Of a stretch of 58,566 nucleotides of DNA, positions 28,021-36,304 are shown piece by piece; positions within the stretch are counted from its first letter, which is position 1; each line of letters opens with the position of its first letter. The notes under the pieces were generated by a model. The model was not told the DNA's origin. It did no database searches and worked only from the letters and a program-made list of their open reading frames with translations. Source of the stretch: Bacteroidetes bacterium CG18_big_fil_WC_8_21_14_2_50_41_14 (GTDB lineage Bacteria > Bacteroidota > Bacteroidia > Bacteroidales > F082). The stretch lies in the NCBI GenBank assembly GCA_002771745.1, contig PCUL01000460.1:1-58566 (forward strand), in the 5' to 3' direction. The translations under genes and the position numbers were made by a program.

Positions 28021-30263
28021 GCTTCAGCCTCCTTTCCAGGGTTTTCGGTAATGAAGGTCACAAAATTCCCCCTCATCCCGGTTCCTCCCATCATTGGATC
28101 CACCATAACGTTTGTAATTAATTGTGTATCACTTGCTCCCCTTCCAAAGGTGCGTGTAAGTTTTTTATTGTCGTGTCCGAAACCATGAACCATATAGACT
28201 GAGTCCCATCTGATTCGCTCCGTGACACGTACTTTGATCGGAAATGTAGAAACAATTCCATCCTGGTTTTGTAGCCATATTTTTTGACCGGTTTTCAGGT
28301 CCCACAATTCCGCTACTTTTGGATTGATCCAAACGGAATTTTCATTCATCAAATCAAACAAATTGTGGTTGTTTGAGGTACGTGAAAAGGTATGCATGGG
28401 TGCCCGACCATATATTAACCGGTAAAAGCCGTCTTCTGGTTCCGGATGCTTGGTGAATTTCGGCATGGGATCGAATCCTAATTCGGCAAATTCGGTTGAG
28501 TAAAGTTCTATTTTCCCGCTATTTGTATTAAAATGGTATTCTTCGCCATCAGCAAGATAGAGTGGTCCTGACTTTCGGTCGAACATCTTTATGCCAATCT
28601 TTTTCATCTCATCCAATGAAGTACCCATTTTTTTTAATTGCCAATCAAGAACTTCTGAGAAATCATCGTAATCAAAAAAATCGCCTAATCCCAGGCGCTC
28701 GCCCAGTTGTTTTGCTATCCACCATGATGGTTTTGTTTCGTATTTAGGTTCAACTGCCGGCATACGTAACGCAATGTTTGGTTCACGATGTGGCGCTGCT
28801 CGTAGTGCATCGAAGCGTTCCAGGTAGGTGCATTCAGGTAGAACGACATCCCCATATCCGGTGATGTCCATGGGCATGGTGTCTACGACTACAATAAATT
28901 CTACCGCTTCTGCAGCTGTTTTGAATAGCTCTTTGTTTGGTATCGTTAATGGGAGATTTGTTCCGGCCACCATCCATGCTTTTATTTGATGCTTATATTC
29001 GAACTCAGGGATAGAGGCTGCTAAAAGCTCGGTTGTAATAGCCATAGAGGAAAGGGGATACTTTCCGTCCAGGTTATCTTTCCAGCTCCATTCGGGATGA
29101 GGATATTGTGGGTGCGGATATTTTGGGACAGAGATGGCTTCTTTAAAATAGAAACCGCCTCTTTTTCCCCATGAACCCAGGAGTGCATTTAAAATGGCAA
29201 TGGCACGTTCGCGCTGGCTGTCGTCACCATACCAAACTACGTGCCGGCCCGGATGTACAATAACAGCTGGTGCCGCATTGGCCATTTCACGGGCGGTTTT
29301 TCTGATAATGGAAGGTTCGATAGTTGTAATACCATAGGCCCATTCGGGTGTCATATCTTTTACGTGCTCCTTTAGTTGTTCGAAGCCCATGGTGTATTGT
29401 TCTACATAATCTTTGTTATACAGGCCTTCATATATTAACACATGAATCCATGAAAGCAACAGTGCCAGGTCGGTAGCTGGTTTTATTGGCAACCAGTATT
29501 TTGATTTGCTGGCCACAGTACTTAATCTGGGATCAACTGTAATGATTGTTGCATTTCTACCAATGATATCTGCTACTTCCTGAACCTGGCCATTGTGCAT
29601 GTTTTCGCCAATATGCGAACCAATTAATACAAGACAGTTTGTGTCGCGAATATCGGTTGGCTCCGGGGACCCAATCCAGCTCCCGAAGGTAGCCGAAAAC
29701 CCAACTTCACGGGGACCGCGACATTGTGCCCAGGCGGGTTCGCCTTCGTTTTCGCTGCCATAGGCATGCAAAAGATGTTTAAAATGTTCTCCCGGTGCCC
29801 CATGATTAAATAAAGCGAAGGATTCAGGTCCGTATTTGTTAGCCACGTCTTTCATTTTTGAAGCTACCAAATCCAGGGCTTCTTTCCAGGAGGCTTTTCT
29901 AAAAACCTGTTCTCCATTTACAGTCTCACGGATGAGTGGAGTTTTTAACCGATCTTCATCAGTATACATACCCACGCCACCGGTGCCCCTTGGACAAAGG
30001 CGGCCATTACAGTGCGGATCCTCTATGTTGCCAATGATCTTGCGTATGTTTTTATGTTTGTCAACATAAGTCCATCCGGCGCATTTCCAAAAGCACACTT
30101 CGCAATAGGTTGGAAAGGACGTCATTTCTTCATCGCTTACCGCCGTTTGATCGTTGGCAGCATTGACCAGTTTGAGCCCTGCAATATTGACAGCACTAAG
30201 GCCAATTGCCGCTGCACCGGCACCCACAGCTGATATTTTTATAAACTCTCTTCTTGTTTTCAT
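28017..30263 (-). CDS. Tat-exported molybdopterin oxidoreductase, Psr/Phs type (sulfur-compound reductase)
   Basis: A 748-residue catalytic subunit of the DMSO-reductase superfamily. The N-terminus has a twin-arginine signal (TRREFIKISAVG). A [4Fe-4S] site CEVCFWKC with a later LCPRG cysteine follows, then the bis-MGD-binding domains. A Cys in WAQCRGPREVGF is the likely Mo ligand. Length and the PsrB/PsrC partners fit polysulfide or thiosulfate reductase (PsrA/PhsA, about 760 residues) rather than tetrathionate reductase TtrA (about 1,000). The two YeeE/YedE and two rhodanese genes behind it favour a sulfur substrate; the exact one is unproven. ATG 30263 is preferred to TTG 30284 because it gives a compact Tat signal. 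It heads operon I. Confidence 0.93.
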   Translation of the reverse strand: MKTRREFIKISAVGAGAAAIGLSAVNIAGLKLVNAANDQTAVSDEEMTSFPTYCEVCFWKCAGWTYVDKHKNIRKIIGNIEDPHCNGRLCPRGTGGVGMYTDEDRLKTPLIRETVNGEQVFRKASWKEALDLVASKMKDVANKYGPESFALFNHGAPGEHFKHLLHAYGSENEGEPAWAQCRGPREVGFSATFGSWIGSPEPTDIRDTNCLVLIGSHIGENMHNGQVQEVADIIGRNATIITVDPRLSTVASKSKYWLPIKPATDLALLLSWIHVLIYEGLYNKDYVEQYTMGFEQLKEHVKDMTPEWAYGITTIEPSIIRKTAREMANAAPAVIVHPGRHVVWYGDDSQRERAIAILNALLGSWGKRGGFYFKEAISVPKYPHPQYPHPEWSWKDNLDGKYPLSSMAITTELLAASIPEFEYKHQIKAWMVAGTNLPLTIPNKELFKTAAEAVEFIVVVDTMPMDITGYGDVVLPECTYLERFDALRAAPHREPNIALRMPAVEPKYETKPSWWIAKQLGERLGLGDFFDYDDFSEVLDWQLKKMGTSLDEMKKIGIKMFDRKSGPLYLADGEEYHFNTNSGKIELYSTEFAELGFDPMPKFTKHPEPEDGFYRLIYGRAPMHTFSRTSNNHNLFDLMNENSVWINPKVAELWDLKTGQKIWLQNQDGIVSTFPIKVRVTERIRWDSVYMVHGFGHDNKKLTRTFGRGASDTQLITNVMVDPMMGGTGMRGNFVTFITENPGKEAEA

Positions 30264-30332
30264 TCTACCCGAATTAATTCGCAATGAGTATAATATATCA
30301 TATATCTAAAAAGTTCAATATATATTAATTTG

Positions 30333-30364
30333 CAAAAATATATTCAATTGTTTAATAAAGCCAA
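30333..30364 (-). promoter_or_regulatory. Promoter of operon I (molybdoenzyme to rhodanese genes)
   Basis: On the minus strand TATTTTTG (30340-30333) fits TAnnTTTG and TTG (30364-30362) lies 21 bases upstream. The leader to ATG 30263 would be about 60 bases. Confidence 0.5.
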
Positions 30365-30434
30365 TTTGCTCAAAATGAGATAACAAAACCCCTAGAGCCT
30401 TGTTATCAATCAGATGGGTGACGCGTAAAAATTG

Positions 30435-30446
30435 TGATATATATCA
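30435..30446. promoter_or_regulatory. Candidate Crp/Fnr operator, TGA-N6-TCA
   Basis: TGATATATATCA is a perfect 12-base palindrome that also fits the FNR half-site pattern TGAT-N4-ATCA. It is centred about 115 bases upstream of the inferred operon I start, farther than a usual activator site, so it may serve looping, repression or another promoter. The same TGA-N6-TCA spacing recurs at 39310-39321. Confidence 0.45.
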
Positions 30447-30620
30447 GAAAAGAAGTAACATGCACATAAACAGCCTGTAGTGTTAATTATTTAGAAATGG
30501 GATAAATAATCATTCACCAGACCAGGGCTATCGTATGTGTCATAATATCAGCTGAATAGTATTGTTTTAACTGGTTCTAAATTAATATGTAGCTTTCTGT
30601 ATTTGTTTATCAATATAAGA

Positions 30621-30650
30621 ACCTGACCGCAACATACAATGCGATCAGGT
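30621..30650 (-). terminator. Imperfect hairpin behind the small membrane-protein gene
   Basis: ACCTGACCGCA and TGCGATCAGGT pair over eleven positions with one mismatch around an eight-base loop. The T run on the minus-strand side is weak, so termination is only plausible. Confidence 0.4.
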
Positions 30651-30703
30651 ATGGTAGCATCAGAAAACCAAACAACCTCCTTCATGGGTTGGGTTAATTG
30701 CGA

Positions 30704-30934
30704 TTAACTTTTGTTGAATTGACTTTTTTTATAACAGTTGTTATACAAACAAACACCAAAAGTAAGTGCTCCGCCTACAAGAATGATCATCACAATTTTG
30801 TGATACAAAAAAGTCGATAATCCTGCACAGCATCCAAAAAAGCCTGCGATAATAATAAACAGGTATGAAACAAAACCAATCAGCCCAAACATAAGTGCTG
30901 AATTCACGAAAATTTTTAAACCAGTTTTCATCAT
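30704..30934 (-). CDS. Small cysteine-containing two-helix membrane protein, unknown
   Basis: A 76-residue protein with two likely membrane helices (about 12-35 and 44-65) and four cysteines: a pair (GCC) at the end of helix 1 and two near the C-terminus (GVCLYNNC). I do not recognise the family. A possible -7 box (TACATTTG on the minus strand, 30982-30975) precedes it. It lies between the operon I promoter region and regulator B, so it may belong to the same regulon. The overlapping frame at 30741-30977 was rejected because it is rich in scattered aromatic and basic residues and lacks a coherent hydrophobic pattern. Confidence 0.6.
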   Translation of the reverse strand: MMKTGLKIFVNSALMFGLIGFVSYLFIIIAGFFGCCAGLSTFLYHKIVMIILVGGALTFGVCLYNNCYKKSQFNKS

Positions 30935-31149
30935 TATAGAGTTTTAATGTGTTTACGTCAATACTATCTGGTATCAAATGTACAAATATGCATATTACAA
31001 TATGTACTTATTGATTTGATAATTAGTTTGTTATGGTGCCGTTCTTGATATGTTTTCACTGTATGATTGTCTCTTTCATATGAGCTATATCATCATTAGC
31101 AATGATACATAAATCACATTTTAAACACAGTGACAATGTAAACTATGTT

Positions 31150-31157
31150 TAACTTTG
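31150..31157 (+). promoter_or_regulatory. -7 box of regulator B, probably giving a leaderless mRNA
   Basis: TAACTTTG ends only four bases before ATG 31162. With the transcript starting a few bases past the box, the mRNA would begin at or next to the start codon. No TTG is present at -33, which hints at activator dependence. Confidence 0.55.
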
Positions 31158-31161
31158 CTAA

Positions 31162-31839
31162 ATGGGAAATTGTAGTATATGTGCGATAAGGTCGAAGGCT
31201 GTAGATGCGCTTAATCCAACAGAGGTTGAGTATTTGCAAGGAAATTGCGCTGAAGTCGACATGAAACCAGGAGAAAGCATTATTAAAGAAGGCTCTCTTT
31301 CTTCACATATTGCATACCTTAAGAGCGGACTTGCCACGATTCATAAAAAAGGGGTAAAAGGGACTGACCAGATATTAAAAATATTACAACCAGGTTGTTA
31401 CATTGGCATGCAGACAGTATTATCAAATAAAATTCACCAGTACTCTGCCTCAGCCATCGAGGACTCTACAATCTGTTATATCGACATTACCTCTTTTAAG
31501 GATTTGATTTCGCGTAATGCACAATTTGCCAATGAGCTTATTTTGTATTTATGCCGGGACGAGCTCTCTTATTTTGCCCGGTTTGTGAATGTACACCAAA
31601 AGCAAGTAGATGGCCGGTTGGCCGATACCATCCTGTTTTTTTCGGATGAAGTAAAAAAATCCAGGAGTTTTCAGATTCCATTATCGCGCAATGATATTGC
31701 TGCCCTGATTTGTGCAACTCGTGAGAGCGTTACCCGATCCATCAAGGACTTATCAGATATAGGGAGTATTCGTGTGAAAGGAAAATCGTTTGAAATACTG
31801 AATTATGATTTGCTAAAAATAATTAGCGAAAAGGGATAA
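31162..31839 (+). CDS. Crp/Fnr-family transcriptional regulator B
   Basis: A 225-residue regulator: N-terminal CxxC (Cys4, Cys7), effector-binding beta-roll (about 20-135; KPGESIIKEGS, HIAYLKSGLATI) and a helix-turn-helix (about 170-222; SRNDIAALICATRESVTRSIKDL). The effector is unknown; residues for cAMP binding are not evident. It is divergent from the small membrane protein and operon I and convergent with operon II, from which a hairpin separates it. Three further paralogues flank the sulfur operons. The start ATG lies almost on the transcription start. Confidence 0.92.
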   Translation: MGNCSICAIRSKAVDALNPTEVEYLQGNCAEVDMKPGESIIKEGSLSSHIAYLKSGLATIHKKGVKGTDQILKILQPGCYIGMQTVLSNKIHQYSASAIEDSTICYIDITSFKDLISRNAQFANELILYLCRDELSYFARFVNVHQKQVDGRLADTILFFSDEVKKSRSFQIPLSRNDIAALICATRESVTRSIKDLSDIGSIRVKGKSFEILNYDLLKIISEKG

Positions 31840-31841
31840 AA

Positions 31842-31870
31842 AAAAGCTGCATTTTTAAATTGCAGCTTTT
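31842..31870. terminator. Terminator between regulator B and operon II
   Basis: AAAAGCTGCA and TGCAGCTTTT form a ten-base-pair stem around nine bases, with A and T tracts at the edges, suited to stopping both converging transcripts. Confidence 0.8.
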
Positions 31871-31892
31871 CCAATATTCAAAATGAGAAAAA

Positions 31893-32216
31893 TTAATTGA
31901 ATTTTCTTTTTACCAATAGTTCCTGAATCTGTTCCCATAACAGAGGGTATTCTTCCGCTACTTTCTCTTTGGACGACAACCGGGTTTTTACGATTTTTGA
32001 TGAATTGGCAATATACCAAAGTTCAACCAGCAAGTTCTCCAGGCAAAATAAATGTATCGCGAATCCTTTTTCGTGACGAATGAGTAATTCTTCTCCGGAC
32101 CGGATAACCATAATCACTTGTTCCGTTTTGGTCAGGTTCAAAAAAGCGGTTGAATCTAGTTGTTCCATTGGGATGCAAGTAAATATTGAAGCTCTTAACA
32201 GTGATTTAGGTATCAT
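31893..32216 (-). CDS. Protein of unknown function at the end of operon II
   Basis: A 107-residue protein with no signal peptide or membrane helix, so probably cytoplasmic; an alternative start at 32168 would give 91 residues. It contains VIMVIRSGEELLIRHEKGFAIHLFCLENLLVELWY, described here in pieces: a central beta-rich stretch with one Cys and a C-terminal helical, Glu/Lys-rich part. I recognise no family. It follows the two-domain sulfurtransferase gene by 29 bases and is probably cotranscribed, which ties it to the sulfur island by position only. Confidence 0.6.
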   Translation of the reverse strand: MIPKSLLRASIFTCIPMEQLDSTAFLNLTKTEQVIMVIRSGEELLIRHEKGFAIHLFCLENLLVELWYIANSSKIVKTRLSSKEKVAEEYPLLWEQIQELLVKRKFN

Positions 32217-32245
32217 TTTTATTCAAATCTGAATCTGAGAATGAA

Positions 32246-33151
32246 TTAGCACCCTCCGTCAGAAGCAGATTCTTTCATTTTTTTTGTCGGTGCAACAGAT
32301 GCTTTTGTATCAAGCCGATTGCCTTTTACTTCCCATTCCTTATACGCACCATCATAAACCTTTACATTTGTCCAACCCATTTCATTTGTAAGGGCTGTAT
32401 AGATGACTGCCGCAATAATTCCGGTATTGCAATAGATAACAATAGGTTGATTTGGGGTTAATTTGTATTGAGCAATCAGGGGTTCGAGCTCCGATTTGGA
32501 TTTAAAGGCCTCAGAAGGAGTTAGTACTTCTTTGTAATTGATGTTGATGGCTCCGGGAATATGTCCTTTGCTTTTTTCAGAAGCACCGGTAAATTCTTCC
32601 GAAGTTCTGGCATCAATGATCAACGCTTTACCGTCTTTTACATAGGCCATGTCGGCAATAATTGCATTGTTTACTTTTGGTGTAAAGGTAGTTGCTGCTC
32701 TTTTCACTGGCATTTTCGTGATAGGTACCCTTACTTTTCTCCAATTGTCCATGTCTTTTTGGAGAATTTTTACATTTGGCACACCTAAATATTTCAGTAT
32801 CCAATATACCCTCGACGAGTATTTCTGAGTTCCTCCATCATACACAACAATGGTATTGTTATCATTTATCCCTTTTGATGCGAAGATCGCTGCCAACTCT
32901 GCGGGGCTATTAATTAGTCCCTCAACTTCGCCCTCTTTTTCCAAAGATTTATAAGGAACATTTACTGCATCTTTTATATGAGCAAGTGTGTAATCCTTTT
33001 CTTTGCCGGCATCAATAATAACAACATTTTTATCTGTTTTGATTAGTTGCATGAACTGTTCAGCTGTGATAATATCCCCCTGTGCCAATGCCGGCATAGC
33101 GTAAGCAACAACCATCAGACACGTTGCAAGTAAATAGTTAAGCATTTTCAT
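32246..33151 (-). CDS. Periplasmic two-domain sulfurtransferase (rhodanese/TST) ending in GGC
   Basis: A 301-residue protein with a signal peptide (residues 1-23, ending ALAQ) and two rhodanese domains (about 25-145 and 160-280), the layout of thiosulfate:cyanide or mercaptopyruvate sulfurtransferases. The second domain keeps the active cysteine in VIYCNTGIIAA; the first has no Cys there, as usual. After the catalytic domain comes a Lys-rich tail, KKMKESASDGGC, with a terminal cysteine not normal for this family. A persulfide formed at the active site could be passed to the tail or to a partner. Second-last in operon II, after the porin gene (23-base gap). Confidence 0.92.
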   Translation of the reverse strand: MKMLNYLLATCLMVVAYAMPALAQGDIITAEQFMQLIKTDKNVVIIDAGKEKDYTLAHIKDAVNVPYKSLEKEGEVEGLINSPAELAAIFASKGINDNNTIVVYDGGTQKYSSRVYWILKYLGVPNVKILQKDMDNWRKVRVPITKMPVKRAATTFTPKVNNAIIADMAYVKDGKALIIDARTSEEFTGASEKSKGHIPGAININYKEVLTPSEAFKSKSELEPLIAQYKLTPNQPIVIYCNTGIIAAVIYTALTNEMGWTNVKVYDGAYKEWEVKGNRLDTKASVAPTKKMKESASDGGC

Positions 33152-33174
33152 TGAATTATTTATTTAGTTTTGAA

Positions 33175-34278
33175 TTAAAATTTTACCTGGAATTGGATCA
33201 TAAAAGCGTCATTGTCATACTCATTAATAATACCATTGCTTTTACCTTCTATATTATATACGTAATTTGCCTGAACCCGTGTCCAATCATTCAGGAAATA
33301 ATTTACGCCCATGGTTAAGGTATTTAGGGTGTAATTTTGTCCGACTCCCTGATAGGAATAGGTGGCTCCGTCAGGGTCGTACGCTTCATACTTTACAATG
33401 GGTTGTAAATTAATGGGAAACATATACATTGCGGCGACCCAAAAGCCTGAGGATTTGAATACCGGCTCGGTAACAAGAGTAGATTTGCCACCACAACCAC
33501 CACCGGTTGCAACTTCACCTACCGTAATGCCATAAATATATTCTCCCTGAAATTTGAGGCTTTTGTAATCTAGAGTCAAGTCGCCGGCATAGCGGGTAAC
33601 ACTTTTAACTGTTCCATCTGCATCAAGAATCTTACCAATAAGACCTGTTCGTCCGCTTGCACCAATATTTATCCACTCAAAAGGAGAGTAAACAACACGA
33701 CCTGCAATTTCTTTATTGGCATTGTCATCAAGTACATTGATTCCGGTACCATTTAAAACGGCTACTTTATATGAAATAATGTCTCTGTCTTTACCAAAAG
33801 CACCCAACAACATCAACCCCATATCTCTGAAAGGAGAGGCGAGGTTATTTACAACAGTAGATCTGTTGATCGTGTTAAGGGCATGACATGGAGTGTTTAA
33901 CTCCAGTGAAAAAGGTGATTTAAATTGTCCAATGGAAATCTTCATGTATTTTCCGATGGGTGCGTATGAGATATAGGCATCAAGTAGTTGAGGGCCTCCT
34001 GAAACAGGACTTAATTCTGCCATTACATAATAGCTTATGTCATATGGTATTGATCCGACAACACCAAAGCGGGCGCGAAGGAATTCAAATGTACTTGGTT
34101 TGATTGCATTTCCGTTTGCATCATCACCAAAATAATAGTAATTAAATTGGGGTTGAATGTATCCAACCAGTTGAGGCCCGTCTGAGGAAGTAGTTTCAAC
34201 GCATCCTTGAGCTGTTGATGAATTGCTATAGGTTAGCGACATCAGAAATAAACCTGCTATGAGGAGAACTTTTTTCAT
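33175..34278 (-). CDS. Outer-membrane porin (OprO/OprP-like)
   Basis: A 367-residue barrel protein with a signal peptide (to about residue 25, STAQ). Strand-like alternation and segments such as GYIQPQFNYYYFGD, FEFLRARFGVVG, ISIGQFKSPFSLE, and the terminal AFMIQFQVKF with a C-terminal Phe, fit phosphate-selective porin O/P family proteins. Position between a rhodanese lipoprotein and the sulfurtransferase suggests passage of an anionic sulfur compound such as thiosulfate or tetrathionate; that is inference. ATG 34278 is chosen over 34332 because it starts the signal peptide. Confidence 0.88.
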   Translation of the reverse strand: MKKVLLIAGLFLMSLTYSNSSTAQGCVETTSSDGPQLVGYIQPQFNYYYFGDDANGNAIKPSTFEFLRARFGVVGSIPYDISYYVMAELSPVSGGPQLLDAYISYAPIGKYMKISIGQFKSPFSLELNTPCHALNTINRSTVVNNLASPFRDMGLMLLGAFGKDRDIISYKVAVLNGTGINVLDDNANKEIAGRVVYSPFEWINIGASGRTGLIGKILDADGTVKSVTRYAGDLTLDYKSLKFQGEYIYGITVGEVATGGGCGGKSTLVTEPVFKSSGFWVAAMYMFPINLQPIVKYEAYDPDGATYSYQGVGQNYTLNTLTMGVNYFLNDWTRVQANYVYNIEGKSNGIINEYDNDAFMIQFQVKF

Positions 34279-34352
34279 TTTAGTTGTAGATTTTATTGTC
34301 AGTAAACAAGATAAACAGGCTGACGGATTCAATCCGTCAGCCCGGTGATCAT

Positions 34353-35348
34353 TTATTTTGCAAGTGTTCCTTCGAAAGGGAAGCTGTGGTAAGGGAAATG
34401 CCAGTTGTTTTTTGAATCGGTTGTTAAGGCATCATGCATGAGTGCATTTACACCAAAACTAATGCTTTTTACATTGTATCCCAATACATTCAACCAGGCC
34501 GTAGTGATTGAAGAGGTTTGTCCTGTATAGCAATAAACCAGGTTATTGTTGTCTGGATTAAGTGCATTTGCTGTTGCAAATGAAATAGTTGTATACTGAT
34601 AAGCACCTGAATAGTGACCATATTTTAAATAGTCAGCTTCACCCCAATAGTTATAGATTGAATAATCAACCGGAGCAGCTAAAGCTTCAGCAGCTGTAAC
34701 ATTCCATCCGGAAGCTGTTAGCATGACCTGAATACGTTCAGCTAAAATGGTGGCTCCATCTGTAGAGGTGGAAGTCCAGGTCGGGTTCAGGTTGACAGGT
34801 AAAGTAGCCGAAGCATTGGTATTCCAGTTGGGGCTGCCAACTGCAATGTTACCCACTTTACTTGTCCAGCTATCGAAGGCTGCATTGTTGGTCCAGGCAG
34901 AAAACCCAAACTTAGCTACTTTGGCGCTATAACCAGAGAGTCGCAAAGCCATAACAGCTCGGCCTGCTGTTTGTCCGGTATAACAGAAAACCAGGATTGG
35001 TTTGTCTTTTCCTACTTCAGCTGCTTTTGTGAGTACGTTAGCAAGTTCGACATTAATAGCCCCTTTAACATGCCCTTTTTCAAAGTCCGCAGCACTTCTT
35101 ATATCAAACACATGGTAAGCAGGAATGGTTCCATCTGGCTCAACAAACCCACCATCAGCTACGTATTTTGCATCAGTAACCCAGCCATCCAGTAAATCAG
35201 GCAGGTCCATGGTATTGGTTGTCATGTAAGCTTTTAAATCATCATAGGTGCCAACTACAATGGGATCATCATTTTTGTCTTTACAGCTTGTTAAAAACAA
35301 TGCCGGAATAAACATGGCAATAAATAAATAACTAAATAATTTTTTCAT
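34353..35348 (-). CDS. Lipoprotein with two rhodanese domains
   Basis: A 331-residue protein with a lipobox ending LTSC (about residue 22), so tethered to a membrane outside the cytoplasm. Domain 1 (about 65-175) has the active loop FCYTGQTAG; domain 2 (about 225-325) has VYCYTGQTSS. Both domains therefore keep a catalytic cysteine, unlike ordinary tandem rhodaneses where one is inactive. It has no GGC tail and is the exception among the exported rhodaneses here. It heads operon II, behind a -7 box at 35402-35409 and divergent from regulator C. Likely role: sulfane-sulfur transfer at the outer membrane. Confidence 0.9.
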   Translation of the reverse strand: MKKLFSYLFIAMFIPALFLTSCKDKNDDPIVVGTYDDLKAYMTTNTMDLPDLLDGWVTDAKYVADGGFVEPDGTIPAYHVFDIRSAADFEKGHVKGAINVELANVLTKAAEVGKDKPILVFCYTGQTAGRAVMALRLSGYSAKVAKFGFSAWTNNAAFDSWTSKVGNIAVGSPNWNTNASATLPVNLNPTWTSTSTDGATILAERIQVMLTASGWNVTAAEALAAPVDYSIYNYWGEADYLKYGHYSGAYQYTTISFATANALNPDNNNLVYCYTGQTSSITTAWLNVLGYNVKSISFGVNALMHDALTTDSKNNWHFPYHSFPFEGTLAK

Positions 35349-35401
35349 TTGGTAAAATTTTTGATTAGTAATGGTTCTTTTTTTATTAAAATTCATGTCG
35401 T

Positions 35402-35409
35402 CAAAATTA
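35402..35409 (-). promoter_or_regulatory. -7 box of operon II
   Basis: On the minus strand this reads TAATTTTG, an exact TAnnTTTG, about 55 bases before the lipoprotein ATG at 35348. It shares the 35410-35547 control region with the regulator C promoter. Confidence 0.5.
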
Positions 35410-35516
35410 CGGGGCTGCTTAATGTGAACTCAGAAACGCAGGGTGTAATAGGGCGGGTAAGAAACTGTAATTTGACAGAAAATAAACTGACACAATCACG
35501 ATTCTTGAAATAATGC

Positions 35517-35524
35517 TACTTTTG
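35517..35524 (+). promoter_or_regulatory. -7 box of regulator C
   Basis: TACTTTTG fits TAnnTTTG and lies 23 bases before ATG 35548. There is no TTG at the expected -33 position. A direct repeat TGACA (35473-35477 and 35488-35492) upstream could be a binding site. Confidence 0.5.
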
Positions 35525-35547
35525 TCACGAAATATAAATATGTAGAT

Positions 35548-36243
35548 ATGAGCATGCCTGGTTCTTCAAATAGCTGTGTGGTTGAAAATAAACATATGGA
35601 GTGTTTTGATGTGTTGACAGAAGCGGAAAAGGAGCACCTGGAAAAAAACACCATCAGAATTGTTTACAAGAAAGGGGAGGTGATTGCCAAACAAGGTTCG
35701 TTTGCATCTCATGTCATATTTTTGGAGAAAGGGTTGGTGAAAGTATTTATCGGCGGAACTTCAAAAGATTTGATTTTAAAGATTATCCCCGCCAGTCACT
35801 TTATTGGATTATCCAGCATTTATGAGGGGAACAATGCATTTATTTATTCAGCATCAACCTATATTGATTCTGAAGCCAAACTGATTGATTTAAGTGTGTT
35901 TAAACGACTGCTCATGTCGAATCCTGACTTTGCGTTCAAAATGTTTAACATACAAAACGAGAATGCAGCACAGGTATACGGTCGGTTTTATTGTTTAACA
36001 CGGAAACAATCTGCAGGCCTGGTAGCCGATTTGTTGATTTGTTTATCTGATCGGGTATTTAAAACAAAGAGTTTTTTATTGCCAATTAGCCGCAACGATT
36101 TGGCCGATCTTACAGGCTTGTCGGTGGAAAGCGTTATGCGCATTATGAAGGATTTTAAAGATGATGGAATAATCAGTACCAAAGGGAAGCAGATCAGTAT
36201 ACTTGAGCCGGATTTACTCCTTAAAATCAGTAAGTTCGGATAG
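35548..36243 (+). CDS. Crp/Fnr-family transcriptional regulator C
   Basis: A 231-residue regulator with the effector beta-roll (about 30-145; YKKGEVIAKQGSFASHVIFLEKGLVKVF) and helix-turn-helix (about 178-228; SRNDLADLTGLSVESVMRIMKDF). N-terminal cysteines are at 10 and 19 instead of a strict CxxC. It is clearly closest to regulator D (same spacing and many identical stretches), pointing to a recent duplication. Divergent from operon II, convergent with operon III. Confidence 0.92.
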   Translation: MSMPGSSNSCVVENKHMECFDVLTEAEKEHLEKNTIRIVYKKGEVIAKQGSFASHVIFLEKGLVKVFIGGTSKDLILKIIPASHFIGLSSIYEGNNAFIYSASTYIDSEAKLIDLSVFKRLLMSNPDFAFKMFNIQNENAAQVYGRFYCLTRKQSAGLVADLLICLSDRVFKTKSFLLPISRNDLADLTGLSVESVMRIMKDFKDDGIISTKGKQISILEPDLLLKISKFG

Positions 36244-36248
36244 ATAAA

Positions 36249-36269
36249 AAGCTCCCGATACAGGAGCTT
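36249..36269. terminator. Short hairpin between regulator C and operon III
   Basis: AAGCTCC and GGAGCTT pair around seven bases. Only a partial T run follows, so termination efficiency is uncertain. Confidence 0.5.
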
Positions 36270-36304
36270 CCATTGTCTAAGTGTTTACCAAAAAATATTT
36301 TACA

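Larger units (their letters stand above)
30264..30703. other. Control region upstream of operon I (no gene)
   Basis: This 440-base AT-rich gap holds no convincing gene. It contains a -7/-33 promoter for operon I at 30333-30364 on the minus strand, a 12-base perfect palindrome at 30435-30446, and an imperfect hairpin at 30621-30650 behind the small membrane-protein gene. Confidence 0.7.

Noticed and set aside
28017-30263. Assignment of the molybdoenzyme as tetrathionate (TtrA) or arsenate (ArrA) reductase
   Set aside because: It is too short for TtrA, and the membrane subunit plus the YeeE/YedE and rhodanese neighbours fit Psr/Phs better, though the substrate remains open.
30741-30977. Alternative 78-residue frame overlapping the small membrane-protein gene
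   Set aside because: Its composition is scattered and not membrane-like, while the other frame gives two clean helices behind a -7 box.
31088-31107. TATCAT-N8-ATGATA inverted repeat upstream of regulator B, considered as a Crp/Fnr operator
   Set aside because: Its arms point outward (TCA before TGA), the opposite of the TGA-N6-TCA sites; it may be chance in AT-rich DNA.
34353-35348. The double-rhodanese lipoprotein as a fifth GGC-tailed protein
   Set aside because: It ends in Ala-Lys with no terminal cysteine, although it keeps active-site cysteines in both domains.
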